Below are positions 43,688 through 51,791 of a DNA stretch of 64,000 nt, in pieces (the first letter of the stretch is position 1; every line of letters begins with the position of its first letter). The position numbers and the translations under genes are program-made. Where the stretch lies: positions 558,001 to 622,000 of the forward strand of contig NZ_BMPF01000001.1 in NCBI RefSeq assembly GCF_014647455.2, in the 5' to 3' direction. This DNA comes from Halarchaeum grantii (lineage in GTDB: Archaea > Halobacteriota > Halobacteria > Halobacteriales > Halobacteriaceae). The notes under the pieces were generated by a model. The model did not search any database, had not been told where the DNA came from, and worked only from the letters and a program-made list of their open reading frames with translations.

Positions 43688-44236
43688 TTAGTCGTGGATT
43701 GTGACGCCGTCCTCGTCGACCGTGATGTCGAGGAGGCTGGTGGCCTCGTAGTCGGTGTCGTCGAGCGCGGAGGGGCCGACCTTCCGGAGGGCGACGACGA
43801 TGTCCGTGACCTCCGCGCCGATGTCGTCCAGCGCGTTCACGATGGCGGCGAGCGTCCCGCCCGTCGAGAGCAGGTCGTCCACGATGAGAACGCGGTCGCC
43901 CGCCTCGACGTCGTTGATGTACATCTCGGACTCCGAGTAGCCGGTCGTCTGGTGGAGGTCGACCTCGCCCTCGAGACCGTACTCGCGCTTGCGGATGACG
44001 ACGAGGGGAACGTCCGTCTGGAGCGAGACGGCGGTCGCGATGTGGATGCCCATCGCTTCGGGGGCGACGATCTTGTCGACGTCGAGGGAGGCGGCGCGCG
44101 TCACGCCGACGACGACCTCGCGCAGGAGCGCGGGTTCGAGCATCGGCACGCCGTTGCTGATCGGGTGGACGAGGTACTGGTAGCCGTCCTTGTCGATGAT
44201 CGGGGCGTCGTGGAGCGACTCGCGGAGGCGGTCCAT
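43688..44236 (-). CDS. hpt: archaeal hypoxanthine/guanine phosphoribosyltransferase
   Basis: A 182-residue type I PRTase that salvages purine bases with PRPP. The PRPP loop is [20 protein letters not shown] near residues 117-136. MGIHIATAV and [15 protein letters not shown] precede it, as in archaeal HGPRT rather than bacterial Hpt. An adenine specificity cannot be excluded, since archaeal hpt/apt are close. It precedes the NCS2 permease by 91 nt, giving an uptake-plus-salvage pair. TTTAGC (reverse, about 44255-44260) is a possible TATA element. Confidence 0.9.
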   Translation of the reverse strand: MDRLRESLHDAPIIDKDGYQYLVHPISNGVPMLEPALLREVVVGVTRAASLDVDKIVAPEAMGIHIATAVSLQTDVPLVVIRKREYGLEGEVDLHQTTGYSESEMYINDVEAGDRVLIVDDLLSTGGTLAAIVNALDDIGAEVTDIVVALRKVGPSALDDTDYEATSLLDITVDEDGVTIHD

Positions 44237-44480
44237 GTCGCGTATTCAGCTAAACGCGGGAAAAACCGTTCGTTCCCGGTTCGCGCGCCGAGCGCGAGCG
44301 GTGGTCGCGACGCCGCCGACGAGGACGGGGACTGCGACGGTGTCGTCGAGCATGGCGGTGGCGAGGGGGGGAACGCCGCGATGCCGACGGCGGCACATAT
44401 CCGGGTGACACCGGCGGGGCGGCGGTCCGACGCGCGGGTCTCGGAGTGGGGTTTTTCCACCCGGGGTGCGAAGGGCGCGC

Positions 44481-44921
44481 ATGACCGAGTATCGCGGCGC
44501 GGGGGACGCCGAGGGGGTCGCGGACTTCCTCGCGGAGACGGCGGTCCCGATGCGCCTCACGACCCACCGGCCGGACGAGACGCTGTGGACGGTCGCGCTC
44601 TGGTACCGCTACGAGGACGGGACGATCGCGTGCGCGACCGGCGCGGACGCGGACGTCGTCTCCTTCCTCCGCGCGGACGATCGCGTCGCCTTCGACGTCT
44701 CCGTGAACGACCCGCCCTACCGTGGCGTGCGCGGGAGCGGCGTCGCGACGGTCGAACGCGACGTCGGGAAGTCGCTCCTCCGCTCGCTGCTCGAGCGCTA
44801 CCTCGGCGGGACGGACTCCGAGCTCGCCCGCTCGCTGCTCGCGGACGACCGCGAGGAGGCCCGCATCGAAATCCACCCCGAGGACGTCTACAGCTGGGAC
44901 TACACCGAGCGAATGGGCTAG
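44481..44921 (+). CDS. pyridoxamine 5'-phosphate oxidase-like flavin-binding protein
   Basis: A 146-residue split-barrel protein of the PNPOx/FMN-binding superfamily. The order of strands matches: MRLTTHRPDETLWTVALWYR, then DGTIACATGADADVVSFLRA, RVAFDVSVNDPPYRGVRGSG, and a helix with LLRSLLERYLGGTDSELARS. It probably binds FMN or F420 as a dimer. True vitamin B6 oxidase activity is not implied, because the B6-binding Arg/His set is not evident. Start ATG 44481 was chosen over a start five codons upstream (MRRAR) as the better-placed one. Confidence 0.8.
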   Translation: MTEYRGAGDAEGVADFLAETAVPMRLTTHRPDETLWTVALWYRYEDGTIACATGADADVVSFLRADDRVAFDVSVNDPPYRGVRGSGVATVERDVGKSLLRSLLERYLGGTDSELARSLLADDREEARIEIHPEDVYSWDYTERMG

Positions 44922-44992
44922 CGCCGCCCCGACGCCGCGGCCCGGGTACCGGAAACGCAAGCGTTGTCCCTCCCTCCCCGGTACGACGGGCC

Positions 44993-46201
44993 GTGAGCGA
45001 CGACGGCAGCCTGTACGGGCGGGGCGCGGTGTTCGCGAGCGTCTGCTGTTTCGCCTACCTCGTCAACTTCAGCCGCGTCGGGTTCGCGCCGCTCGTCGAC
45101 ACGTTCATGGACGTCTTCGGCGTCCAGCCCGGGACGGCGGGGCTCGTCGCGACGATGGTGTGGCTGGGGAGCGCGCTCACGCGCCTCCCGACCGGCTACC
45201 TCCTGACGCGCGTCGCGCGCCGCCACGCCATCCTCGGCACCGGCCTCCTGCTCGTCGTCGCCGCCGGATTCACCGCGCTCGCGCCGACCATCACCGTCGT
45301 CGCGGCCGGCGCGCTCCTGATCGGCTGTGCGACCGGCGTCTTCTACATCGCCGCGAACCCGCTCGTCACCGAGCTCTACCCGGAGCGCGTCGGCTGGGCG
45401 GTCGGCATCCGCGGCGGGAGCTCGCAGCTCGCCGCCGTCAGCGCCCCGCTCCTCGTCGGCGCGCTCGTCCTCGCGTTCGGGTGGCGCGGCGTCTTCGTCG
45501 GCGTCGCCGCCGTCGGCGTCCTCCTCACCGCCGTCTTCGCGCTCACGAGCCGGCACGCGACGATGCCGAGCGCGGGCGTCGCGGACCGCGACCTGCTCGG
45601 CGCCGTCCGCGAGCAGTGGCGGCTCGTCCTCACCGGCATCGCCGTCGTCGGCGTCACCGGCTTCGCCTGGCAGGGCCTCTTCAACTTCTACATCCCCTAT
45701 CTCACGGGGCGCGGCTTCGGCGACGGGACGGCGCGCACCCTCCTCACCGTCGTGTTCGCCGCCGGCGTCCCCGCGTTCTTCCTCTCCGGGCGCCTCGCCG
45801 ACCGCGTCCGGCGCGTCCCGCTCGTCCTCGTTATCCTCGCGGCGTTCGTCTGCTGTCTCCTCGCGCTCACCGCCGCCGAGGGCGTCATCGCCGTCGCCGC
45901 CGTCTCCGCCGTCCTCGGCTACGTCATCCACAGCCTCTTCCCGACGATGGACGCCTTCCTCCTCGGAACGCTCCCGGACGACAGCCGCGCGAGCGCGTAC
46001 TCCGCGTACAGCGCGGTGATGATGCTGATGCAGGCGCCCGGAAGCCTCGCCGTCGGCGTCCTCGTCGAGTACGGCGTCAGCTACGGCGACGTCTTCCGAA
46101 CGTACGCACTCGTCCTCGCGGGCGTCGTCACCGTCCTCGCGGCGCTCTACGTCGACGGGCGGCTCCCGACGGACGCCGCCTCAATCGACCGCCGAGAGTG
46201 A
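44993..46201 (+). CDS. MFS transporter
   Basis: A 402-residue major facilitator protein with 12 predicted helices in two halves. The loop 2-3 motif reads GSALTRLPTGYLLTRVARRH near residues 60-80 (compare G-x-x-x-D-R-x-G-R-R/K). A similar GRLADRVRRVP occurs near 260. The substrate is unknown; the closest general group is nitrate/oxalate or sugar-type MFS. It starts with GTG at 44993, 71 nt after the PNPOx-like gene. The last 21 nt overlap the 3' end of the convergent histidine kinase gene. Confidence 0.88.
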   Translation: MSDDGSLYGRGAVFASVCCFAYLVNFSRVGFAPLVDTFMDVFGVQPGTAGLVATMVWLGSALTRLPTGYLLTRVARRHAILGTGLLLVVAAGFTALAPTITVVAAGALLIGCATGVFYIAANPLVTELYPERVGWAVGIRGGSSQLAAVSAPLLVGALVLAFGWRGVFVGVAAVGVLLTAVFALTSRHATMPSAGVADRDLLGAVREQWRLVLTGIAVVGVTGFAWQGLFNFYIPYLTGRGFGDGTARTLLTVVFAAGVPAFFLSGRLADRVRRVPLVLVILAAFVCCLLALTAAEGVIAVAAVSAVLGYVIHSLFPTMDAFLLGTLPDDSRASAYSAYSAVMMLMQAPGSLAVGVLVEYGVSYGDVFRTYALVLAGVVTVLAALYVDGRLPTDAASIDRRE

Positions 46202-47827
46202 GTGGTCGGCGTCTCGCGGCGCGTCGCGCGCCACCCCGCGAAACTCGAAGCGCGCACCGCCGTCGGCGCTCTCCGTGAGCGTGACGTCCCACCCGTGTGC
46301 GGACGCGATGCCGCGCACGATGTTCAGCCCGAAGCCCGTCCCGGACTCGTGCGTCGTGTACCCGACGTCGAAGACGTCCGCGCGCTCGCCCTCGGGGACG
46401 CCCGGGCCGTCGTCCGCGACGTAGAACCCGTCCTCGAGGCGACCGACCGTCACCGTCACGTCCGCGCCGCCGTGCTGTCTCGCGTTCCGAAAGAGGTTCT
46501 CGAGGAGCTGACGAAGGCGGCTCCGGTCGCACGCCACCGTCCCGAGGTCGTCCCCGAGGGCGAGCGTCGCCGACTCGCCGCCCGCGACCTCCCACGCGTC
46601 CGCGGCGACCGACTCGAGGGACGCGGTCTCGAGCTCGTCGACGGTCGCGCCCTGTCGCGCGAGCGTCAGGAGGTCGTCGATGAGGGCGTTCATCCGGTCG
46701 AGCGCGTCGCGAACGCGGTCGAAGTGCTCGTCGTCGCCGCTCTCGCGCGCCATATCGAGGTAGCCGTCCGCGACGTTCAGCGGGTTGCGGAGGTCGTGGG
46801 AGACGACCGCCGCGAACTCCTCGAGGCGCTCGTTCTGCCGCGCGAGCTCGCGCTCGCGGGCCGCGAGGAGGTCGACCATCTCGATCGACGCGATGGCGTG
46901 GCCGAGCGACTCGCCGACCTCCGCCAGCACCTCGCTCTCGCGCTCGTCGAAGACGTTCTGCCGACTCGCGTAGACGCTGAAGAACCCGTAGACGGTGTCC
47001 TCGTGAACGATGGGGACGGCGGCGAGCGACTCGACGCCGTAGCGCGCGAACTGCTCGTGCCACGGCTCCATCGTCGGGTCCGCGTAGACGTCCGGGACGG
47101 TCTGTATCTCGCCCGTCCGGATCGCTCGGCCGCCCGCGCCGCCGCCGGTCGCCGTCTCGTCGACCGTCACGGAGATCTCCGCGACGTACTCGTCCGGGAG
47201 GCCCGCCCACGCCACCGGTCGGACGACGCTCTCCTCGGGATCGTATCGGCCGATCCAGATCGCGTCGTAAGGCTCCGATTCGGCGAGGCGCTCGCAGACC
47301 GCCCGTTCGAGCGCGTCGCGGTCGTCCTCCTCGACCATCTCCTGTGTCGTGATGCGGAGCGTGTCGTTGATCCGGCTCAGTTGGGCGATGGCGCGCTGTT
47401 GGGCGAGTCGGCGCGCGTCGTAGACGCCGACGAGGAGGCCGACGAGCACACCGAACGGCGCGACACCGGAGAACGGCGCGAGGACGCCCGGCAGGGCGAC
47501 GCCGAAGACCAGGACCGTCGCGGGCAGGTCGAAGCCGTACGCGACGACGCCCGCGAAGACCCACGCGTCCAGCGCCGCGATCGCGACGACCCCCGTGGCC
47601 GTCCACGCGAGCGCGCGGTCCGCGAACCCGGCCGGGACGAGGCGTCCGCGCGCGACCGCGACGCCGGCCGCGACGACGACCACCGAGATGGCGAGCGGGA
47701 CGGCGCTGAGCGCGGCGAGCGTCACAGTCTCGTGCAGGAGGAGCACGCCGTTGAGGTGGAAGACGACGAGCGCCGCACCGAACGCGGCGATCAGCGCACC
47801 GCCCACTCGTGGGGAGAGTCGCGACAT
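46181..47827 (-). CDS. membrane-anchored GAF sensor histidine kinase
   Basis: A 548-residue kinase. The N-terminal 140 residues hold about five membrane helices (8-30, 35-59, 73-97, 101-119 and 121-137), like the haloarchaeal multi-span sensor domain. A GAF domain follows (about 165-312), then HisKA with His344 in VVSHDLRNPLNVADGY. The ATPase domain has NLFRNARQHGG, DDGPGVP and GTGFGLNIVRG. The ligand is unknown, and there is no partner response regulator nearby. TATA-like ATCATTATC (reverse, about 47852-47860) is about 29 nt upstream. The 3' end overlaps the MFS gene by 21 nt. Confidence 0.9.
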   Translation of the reverse strand: MSRLSPRVGGALIAAFGAALVVFHLNGVLLLHETVTLAALSAVPLAISVVVVAAGVAVARGRLVPAGFADRALAWTATGVVAIAALDAWVFAGVVAYGFDLPATVLVFGVALPGVLAPFSGVAPFGVLVGLLVGVYDARRLAQQRAIAQLSRINDTLRITTQEMVEEDDRDALERAVCERLAESEPYDAIWIGRYDPEESVVRPVAWAGLPDEYVAEISVTVDETATGGGAGGRAIRTGEIQTVPDVYADPTMEPWHEQFARYGVESLAAVPIVHEDTVYGFFSVYASRQNVFDERESEVLAEVGESLGHAIASIEMVDLLAARERELARQNERLEEFAAVVSHDLRNPLNVADGYLDMARESGDDEHFDRVRDALDRMNALIDDLLTLARQGATVDELETASLESVAADAWEVAGGESATLALGDDLGTVACDRSRLRQLLENLFRNARQHGGADVTVTVGRLEDGFYVADDGPGVPEGERADVFDVGYTTHESGTGFGLNIVRGIASAHGWDVTLTESADGGARFEFRGVARDAPRDADHSLSAVD

Positions 47828-47886
47828 CTACGCGGCGATAGGGGTTCGGGGATAATGATACCCGGTACCGTGCCCCGATCTGAAAA

Positions 47887-47902
47887 GCGGCCTCGGCACT
47901 CA
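47887..47902. repeat. 16-bp direct repeat, left copy
   Basis: GCGGCCTCGGCACTCA occurs here and again at 50398-50413 in the same orientation. Between them lie the toxin-antitoxin pair, the ORF remnant and the AT-rich lipoprotein gene. The copy is just upstream of the promoter of the membrane kinase gene. It could be an attachment or target-duplication site, although a 16-mer repeat can arise by chance in GC-rich DNA of this length. Confidence 0.4.
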
Positions 47903-47949
47903 CGACTCGAGATCGATCCATACACGGGCTATCGAACTCGCTCGAACCG

Positions 47950-48423
47950 TTACTGCTCGTCCAGCATCCGGATGCCACGCTCCACCACCGCCTCGGTCAC
48001 GAAGAGGCTCGTCTCGCGCTGGAGCGCCCGCATACGGGACGCCGCGTCGTCTCTGTCGAGCAATCCGCGGCCGTGACCGAGCGCGATGACGCCGATGGAT
48101 CCGTGTACGTCGACACCCACGTCAGATGCTGCCTCTCGGGCGGCGAGGTCGTCGGTCAGAAGAACGATGCCGCGCTCTTCGGCAGCGGCAATCGCGGCGC
48201 GTTCTCCCGCGTCCAAGTCTCCGGGGGGCCGTGCCGAGTCCACGTCGGCGTCGACGAGTCGGTGCGGGAGGTCGGATAGCGCGTCCGGAACGCCACCTGC
48301 AGCGAGTTCCTCGTACACCGTCTCCGGAACGAGAAGCGTATCGAACGTCTCGAGCAGTTTGAGCGACCCGATTTCGGCGAGGTGAATGAGCGGCCCCGCG
48401 TCGGAGACAGCCGCGAGCGTCAC
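47950..48423 (-). CDS. PIN-like toxin (DUF3368 type)
   Basis: A 157-residue PIN-fold protein of the DUF3368 group. The start AVSDAGPLIHLAEIG supplies the first catalytic Asp (residue 8). Further acidic positions expected in the active site are Glu39 (YEEL), Glu74 (DAGERAAI) and Asp91/92 (LLTDDLAAREAA). These proteins are Mg-dependent ribonuclease toxins or are predicted to be. The ATG overlaps the antitoxin TGA as ATGA, the standard antitoxin-first operon. It is a little shorter at the C-terminus than some family members but has all acidic residues. Confidence 0.85.
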   Translation of the reverse strand: MTLAAVSDAGPLIHLAEIGSLKLLETFDTLLVPETVYEELAAGGVPDALSDLPHRLVDADVDSARPPGDLDAGERAAIAAAEERGIVLLTDDLAAREAASDVGVDVHGSIGVIALGHGRGLLDRDDAASRMRALQRETSLFVTEAVVERGIRMLDEQ

Positions 48424-48671
48424 GCGTTCAGGCCCCAGTCGACGTCCTCTTCAACGACCTCACGCTCTCGCTCAACCCGTTCGACTTTCGTCCGACCGAC
48501 GCGCTCGATGGCGTCCTCGCGGTCGAGTTCGCCGTCGAGGTACCGGGCGAGCACGAGGTCCTCCCACAGGTCCTCGAGACCGCGTTCGAGCGCCCGCTCG
48601 AACACCTCGGACTCGGGGAGGCCACGTGCCTCCGCGATCTCTCGAACTCGGTCGGAAATTTCGGCGGCCAT
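48420..48671 (-). CDS. antitoxin of PIN/DUF3368 toxin-antitoxin pair
   Basis: An 83-residue acidic protein starting MAAEISDRVREIAEARGLPE. Its helices, ending VEREREVVEEDVDWGLNA, resemble archaeal antitoxins that accompany DUF3368 toxins (ribbon-helix-helix or UPF0175-like class). I chose ATG 48671; the longer frame upstream is Arg-rich and lacks coding character. ATTTATCACC (reverse, near 48688-48697) is a possible TATA element. It probably neutralises the toxin and represses the operon (family knowledge). Confidence 0.75.
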   Translation of the reverse strand: MAAEISDRVREIAEARGLPESEVFERALERGLEDLWEDLVLARYLDGELDREDAIERVGRTKVERVEREREVVEEDVDWGLNA

Positions 48672-48826
48672 ACGTGTGCTTGTCCGGCAACGGTGATAAA
48701 TCCGTGTCCGCCCACTCGTCGAGGGCCGTTCGTGCCACACTGACCGGCTTCATCAATCGAATGCGGAACCGGGGAATGCCCGGCCTGATGTTGATTCCAG
48801 TGTTTTCCACGTGTCTGTCGGAATAA

Positions 48827-49246
48827 TACAGACCACACTCCCATACTCTTGGAAAAATCAGTACAGACGGTGATGCGGTTCGGATTGCATCTCCGTTACC
48901 GCCACGGCCAAGTGCCGACTCCGGGATCTATACCTGCCTGTTCGGAATGAAACAACACGCCTCGGAATTCCCAGGCAACGATAACCTTGTCTCAGTCTCC
49001 ACAGACTACTACTTCATGGCCGGAACCAACTCAGCAAACTCACCCATCAACGTATTCACAAAACCACAACTGGCAAAAACATGGACACAACTACAAAAAT
49101 ACGCCAGCCAAACACAAAACCTGACCCAAGGAACCCAACCATGGAAAAACTTCCCATACGAAAGATCAAGTTCACTTGGGGATGGAGGAAGAAGATGGAA
49201 CCCTCTCGGATATTACTGTAATATACAATTCCCAAATGCCTGTTAG
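48827..49246 (+). pseudogene. start-less coding remnant, unknown protein
   Basis: The frame is open from just after TAA 48824-48826 to TAG 49244-49246 (139 codons), but the first ATG is only at 48947, leaving 99 codons. The residues upstream of that Met (SADSGIYTCLFG and before) look as protein-like as those after it (DYYFMAGTNSANSPINVFTK). I therefore read it as the 3' end of a gene whose 5' part was lost. Codon use is AT-rich. The C-terminus (LGYYCNIQFPNAC) has no recognised family. Its stop overlaps the convergent lipoprotein gene stop by 4 nt. A genuine 99-residue gene from ATG 48947 is the alternative. Confidence 0.4.
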
Positions 49247-50304
49247 AGTTCGACAGGTTCCCGCATCTTTTTCTCTCCTTCTTCCTGTGAGTAGACCGAA
49301 TCTACTTCGAGGCCGTCTTCTCCGGCGGTAACACCGACGTACCTTTCCGAAGTTCTGATCGGGACAGTAGCCATATCAATCTCCAAAGCCTCCTCCGATA
49401 ACTCGTTTACAGCCTCAGCAGACTCATCATACGCCTCACCAATATAATTCATCGCATCACCATCAAAAATAATGTTTCTATCTGCAACAGACTGACCATC
49501 ATCATTAATAGTAGGGCCATTTATACCGGGAACAATTGACTGTAAACTCAACTTTATGCCCCTCCAATCGTCCTCATCAAAAGTATTGCCGTTTTCTTTT
49601 GCATTCTTTCTAAGCGTATTAAACCCATCTATATCAGTTGCAAGGAAGTTTCCCTCGTCTCCGTCTGTTAGTTCGCTGTTGGGTATGTCTTTGATGTATG
49701 TTTGTGGTCCGGATCCGTCGTCTCTGGCGATGGTGCCGTCGAGGTTCCGACCCTCGCTGTCTTCTGTACTGTAGTTTACTGTGACTTCTTGGCCGGGACG
49801 GCTGTTGTACCGGGTGACAAAGTTGATAATATTGTCTTGGTCCCAGCCCATCCAATCCAGGTTACTGATGGCATCGGCCACCGCATGAGTGCCTTTTATC
49901 ACTTGACCACCGTATTGATCGCCGACAGTCGCCGTAATATCAATTAACTGCTCACGACGCGAATCATTCTCCCGTCGAACCCTCTCATAATCCAAATCAT
50001 AACCCTGTTGCAAAGGCAAACCAGACTGGTAGTGGTCTCGTTTTTCCGTTTCAGTGAGGTTCGCTCGTTTCTGTTTCGCCTCTTCGATTCCGAATTGCTC
50101 CTCGGTGGTGGTCGTGGTTTCGTCGGTGTGTTGGGTCGTAGTCGTTGTGTGTTCTTCAGTCGTTGTTTGCCGTGAGCCGGTATTCTGGGAGCAGCCGGCT
50201 GTCATGGCTACGCCGAGGGCGGCGGTGCCCGTGAGGAATCTCCGCCTCTTGAGAGTATATCCGGTGCTGTCTCCATCGGCCAGAATTTTGTGTACGATGT
50301 CCAC
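49243..50304 (-). CDS. Tat-exported lipoprotein of unknown function, AT-rich gene
   Basis: A 353-residue exported protein. The signal is KRRRFLTGTAALGVAMTAGC with the lipobox Cys at residue 38; a Thr/Glu-rich stalk (about 45-70) follows, typical of haloarchaeal surface lipoproteins. The body has no recognised domain. Landmarks are AVADAISNLDWMGWDQDN near 145 and SIVPGINGPTINDDGQSV near 255. It starts at GTG 50304. Codons ending in A or T are frequent (ATA, AAA, TTA), unlike every gene around it, which points to acquisition from a lower-GC haloarchaeon or a virus or plasmid. It may be cargo of the small island. Confidence 0.7.
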   Translation of the reverse strand: MDIVHKILADGDSTGYTLKRRRFLTGTAALGVAMTAGCSQNTGSRQTTTEEHTTTTTQHTDETTTTTEEQFGIEEAKQKRANLTETEKRDHYQSGLPLQQGYDLDYERVRRENDSRREQLIDITATVGDQYGGQVIKGTHAVADAISNLDWMGWDQDNIINFVTRYNSRPGQEVTVNYSTEDSEGRNLDGTIARDDGSGPQTYIKDIPNSELTDGDEGNFLATDIDGFNTLRKNAKENGNTFDEDDWRGIKLSLQSIVPGINGPTINDDGQSVADRNIIFDGDAMNYIGEAYDESAEAVNELSEEALEIDMATVPIRTSERYVGVTAGEDGLEVDSVYSQEEGEKKMREPVEL

Positions 50305-50397
50305 GGGGATAGTCTCGTAAGTACAACTTCTTGACGTAAGACGTTATAGCTATCGCCCAGCGAGAATGAAGCGTCCGGCGCGACGAACGGTGAGTAT

Positions 50398-50413
50398 GCG
50401 GCCTCGGCACTCA
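50398..50413. repeat. 16-bp direct repeat, right copy
   Basis: Identical to 47887-47902. On the reverse strand this copy begins one base into an ATG (50414-50412) that opens a frame starting MSAEAAYSPFVAPDASFSLG. The left copy likewise follows a GTG, reading (V)SAEAAFQIGARY. Both copies could therefore be remnants of the same gene 5' end. Confidence 0.4.
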
Positions 50414-50555
50414 TAGGGCTCCGCATCGCCCGGGAGCCACCCCGGGCTCGGCCCGGTGGCTTCGTCATCGGCCACCGTGACGTATCGCGCCGTCGCGTAA
50501 AACGCCACCGCCGTCGCGGCGCAACCCTGATTGCGTCCGGCGACGACGCCCGAGT

Positions 50556-51788
50556 ATGACCGTTTCGCGGACCGTCGAGCTGGAGGGCCACATCATCGAC
50601 TCGGGGACGATGCAGCGCTGCTTCGAGGTCATCATGGACCTCGGCGGGGACTTCGACGTCGAGCAGTTCGACGTCGGGCGGGCGAAGGACGAGGAGTCCT
50701 ACGCGCGGTTGCGCGTGCTCGCGCCGGACGCGGACACCCTGCAGTCCATCGTCCACGAGCTCCACCAGTCGGGCGTGAACCCCATCGACCCGGAGGACGC
50801 GACGCTGACGCCCGCACCCGCGGATCGCGTCGTCCCGCAGGGGTTCTACTCGACGACGAACCACCCGACGGAGGTCCGCGTGAACGGGACGTGGGTGCCG
50901 GTCGAGGACATCGAGATGGACTGCGCCATCGTCGTCGAGGACCCGGACGGCGAGCCGACGGCGCGCACGCAGGTGCTGAACGGCATCGAGGCGGAGGACC
51001 TCGTGGTGACGGGCGAGGCGGGGATTCGGGTGCGACCGCCCGAGCGCCCCCGGGATTCCTCGGGGCCCTTCGGCTTCATGCGCGGCGGCGTCTCCGCCGA
51101 ACGCCCCTCTAAGTCGCTCATCCGCGAGGTCGCGGACGCGCTGCGCGAGGTGAAGTGCGCGGGCGGGAACGTCCTCGTCGTCGCCGGCCCCGCCGTCATC
51201 CACTCCGGGGCTGGCGACGCGCTCGCCGAGCTCGTCCGCGAGGGATACGTGGACGGGCTCTCGGCCGGGAACGGCTTCGCGACCCACGACATCGAGCGCG
51301 GCCTCTACGGGACGAGCCTCGGCATGAACATCGAGACCCTCGAGCACCCCCGAAAGGGCCACAAGCACCACATCTACACGATCAGCGAGATCGTCCGCGC
51401 GGGCGGCATCGAGAACGCGGTCGACGACGGCCTCGTCACGGAGGGGGTGATGTACGAGTGCGTCGAGAACGACGTCGACTACGTGCTCGCGGGCTCCATC
51501 CGCGACGACGGGCCGCTCCCGGACACGATCACGGACACGATCGAGGCCCAAGAGGCGATCCGCCGACAGGCCCACGACGCGGACATGGTGGTGATGCTCT
51601 CGACGCTGCTCCACTCGGTCGCGGTCGGGAACTGTCTCCCCTCCTCGACGCGCGTCGTCTGCGTCGACATCAACCCCGCGACGGTCACCCAGTTGCTCGA
51701 CCGCGGGAGCGCGCAGGCCGTGGGGCTCGTGACGGACGTCGGGACGTTCGTGCCGACGCTCGCGGACGAACTCCGCGAGTCGGAGTAA
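50556..51788 (+). CDS. TIGR00300/ornithine cyclodeaminase family protein (LOR/SDH-like)
   Basis: A 410-residue protein with an N-terminal LOR/SDH bifunctional-enzyme-like domain (about residues 1-105, starting RTVELEGHIIDSGTMQRCFE). A C-terminal NAD-binding domain follows, with VLVVAGPAVIHSGAGDALAE near 209-228 and HPRKGHKHHIYTISEIVRAG near 262-281. Archaeal members of this family were shown to have ornithine cyclodeaminase activity, converting ornithine to proline and ammonia; this is family knowledge, not visible here. The same fold also occurs in arginine dihydrolases. It lies to the right of the accessory island and converges with the Mqo-like gene. Confidence 0.85.
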   Translation: MTVSRTVELEGHIIDSGTMQRCFEVIMDLGGDFDVEQFDVGRAKDEESYARLRVLAPDADTLQSIVHELHQSGVNPIDPEDATLTPAPADRVVPQGFYSTTNHPTEVRVNGTWVPVEDIEMDCAIVVEDPDGEPTARTQVLNGIEAEDLVVTGEAGIRVRPPERPRDSSGPFGFMRGGVSAERPSKSLIREVADALREVKCAGGNVLVVAGPAVIHSGAGDALAELVREGYVDGLSAGNGFATHDIERGLYGTSLGMNIETLEHPRKGHKHHIYTISEIVRAGGIENAVDDGLVTEGVMYECVENDVDYVLAGSIRDDGPLPDTITDTIEAQEAIRRQAHDADMVVMLSTLLHSVAVGNCLPSSTRVVCVDINPATVTQLLDRGSAQAVGLVTDVGTFVPTLADELRESE

Positions 51789-51791
51789 GGA

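Larger units (their letters stand above)
47887..50413. mobile_element. putative small integrated island bounded by a 16-bp direct repeat
   Basis: The 2.5-kb segment contains a PIN-domain toxin with its antitoxin, a start-less coding remnant and an AT-rich Tat lipoprotein gene. Composition changes sharply inside it: the 60 nt from 49081 hold only 28 G or C, against roughly two-thirds G+C in the surrounding genes. Its genes show A/T-ending codons not used elsewhere in the window. No integrase or transposase is present, so if it moved it did so as a passive or decayed element. Confidence 0.35.

Noticed and set aside
44246-44353. 35-codon reverse-strand ORF (MLDDTVAVPVLVGGVATTAR and on) just upstream of hpt
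   Set aside because: It has no promoter, ends 10 nt before hpt without overlap, and its Arg-rich tail reads like non-coding DNA. It covers the likely hpt promoter.
50398-50520. GC-rich GGGCTCCGC...GGTGGCTTCG stretch considered as a tRNA or attachment tRNA end next to the island
   Set aside because: No cloverleaf, no GGTTC-AA-TCC T-arm and no CCA-proximal acceptor pairing could be drawn.
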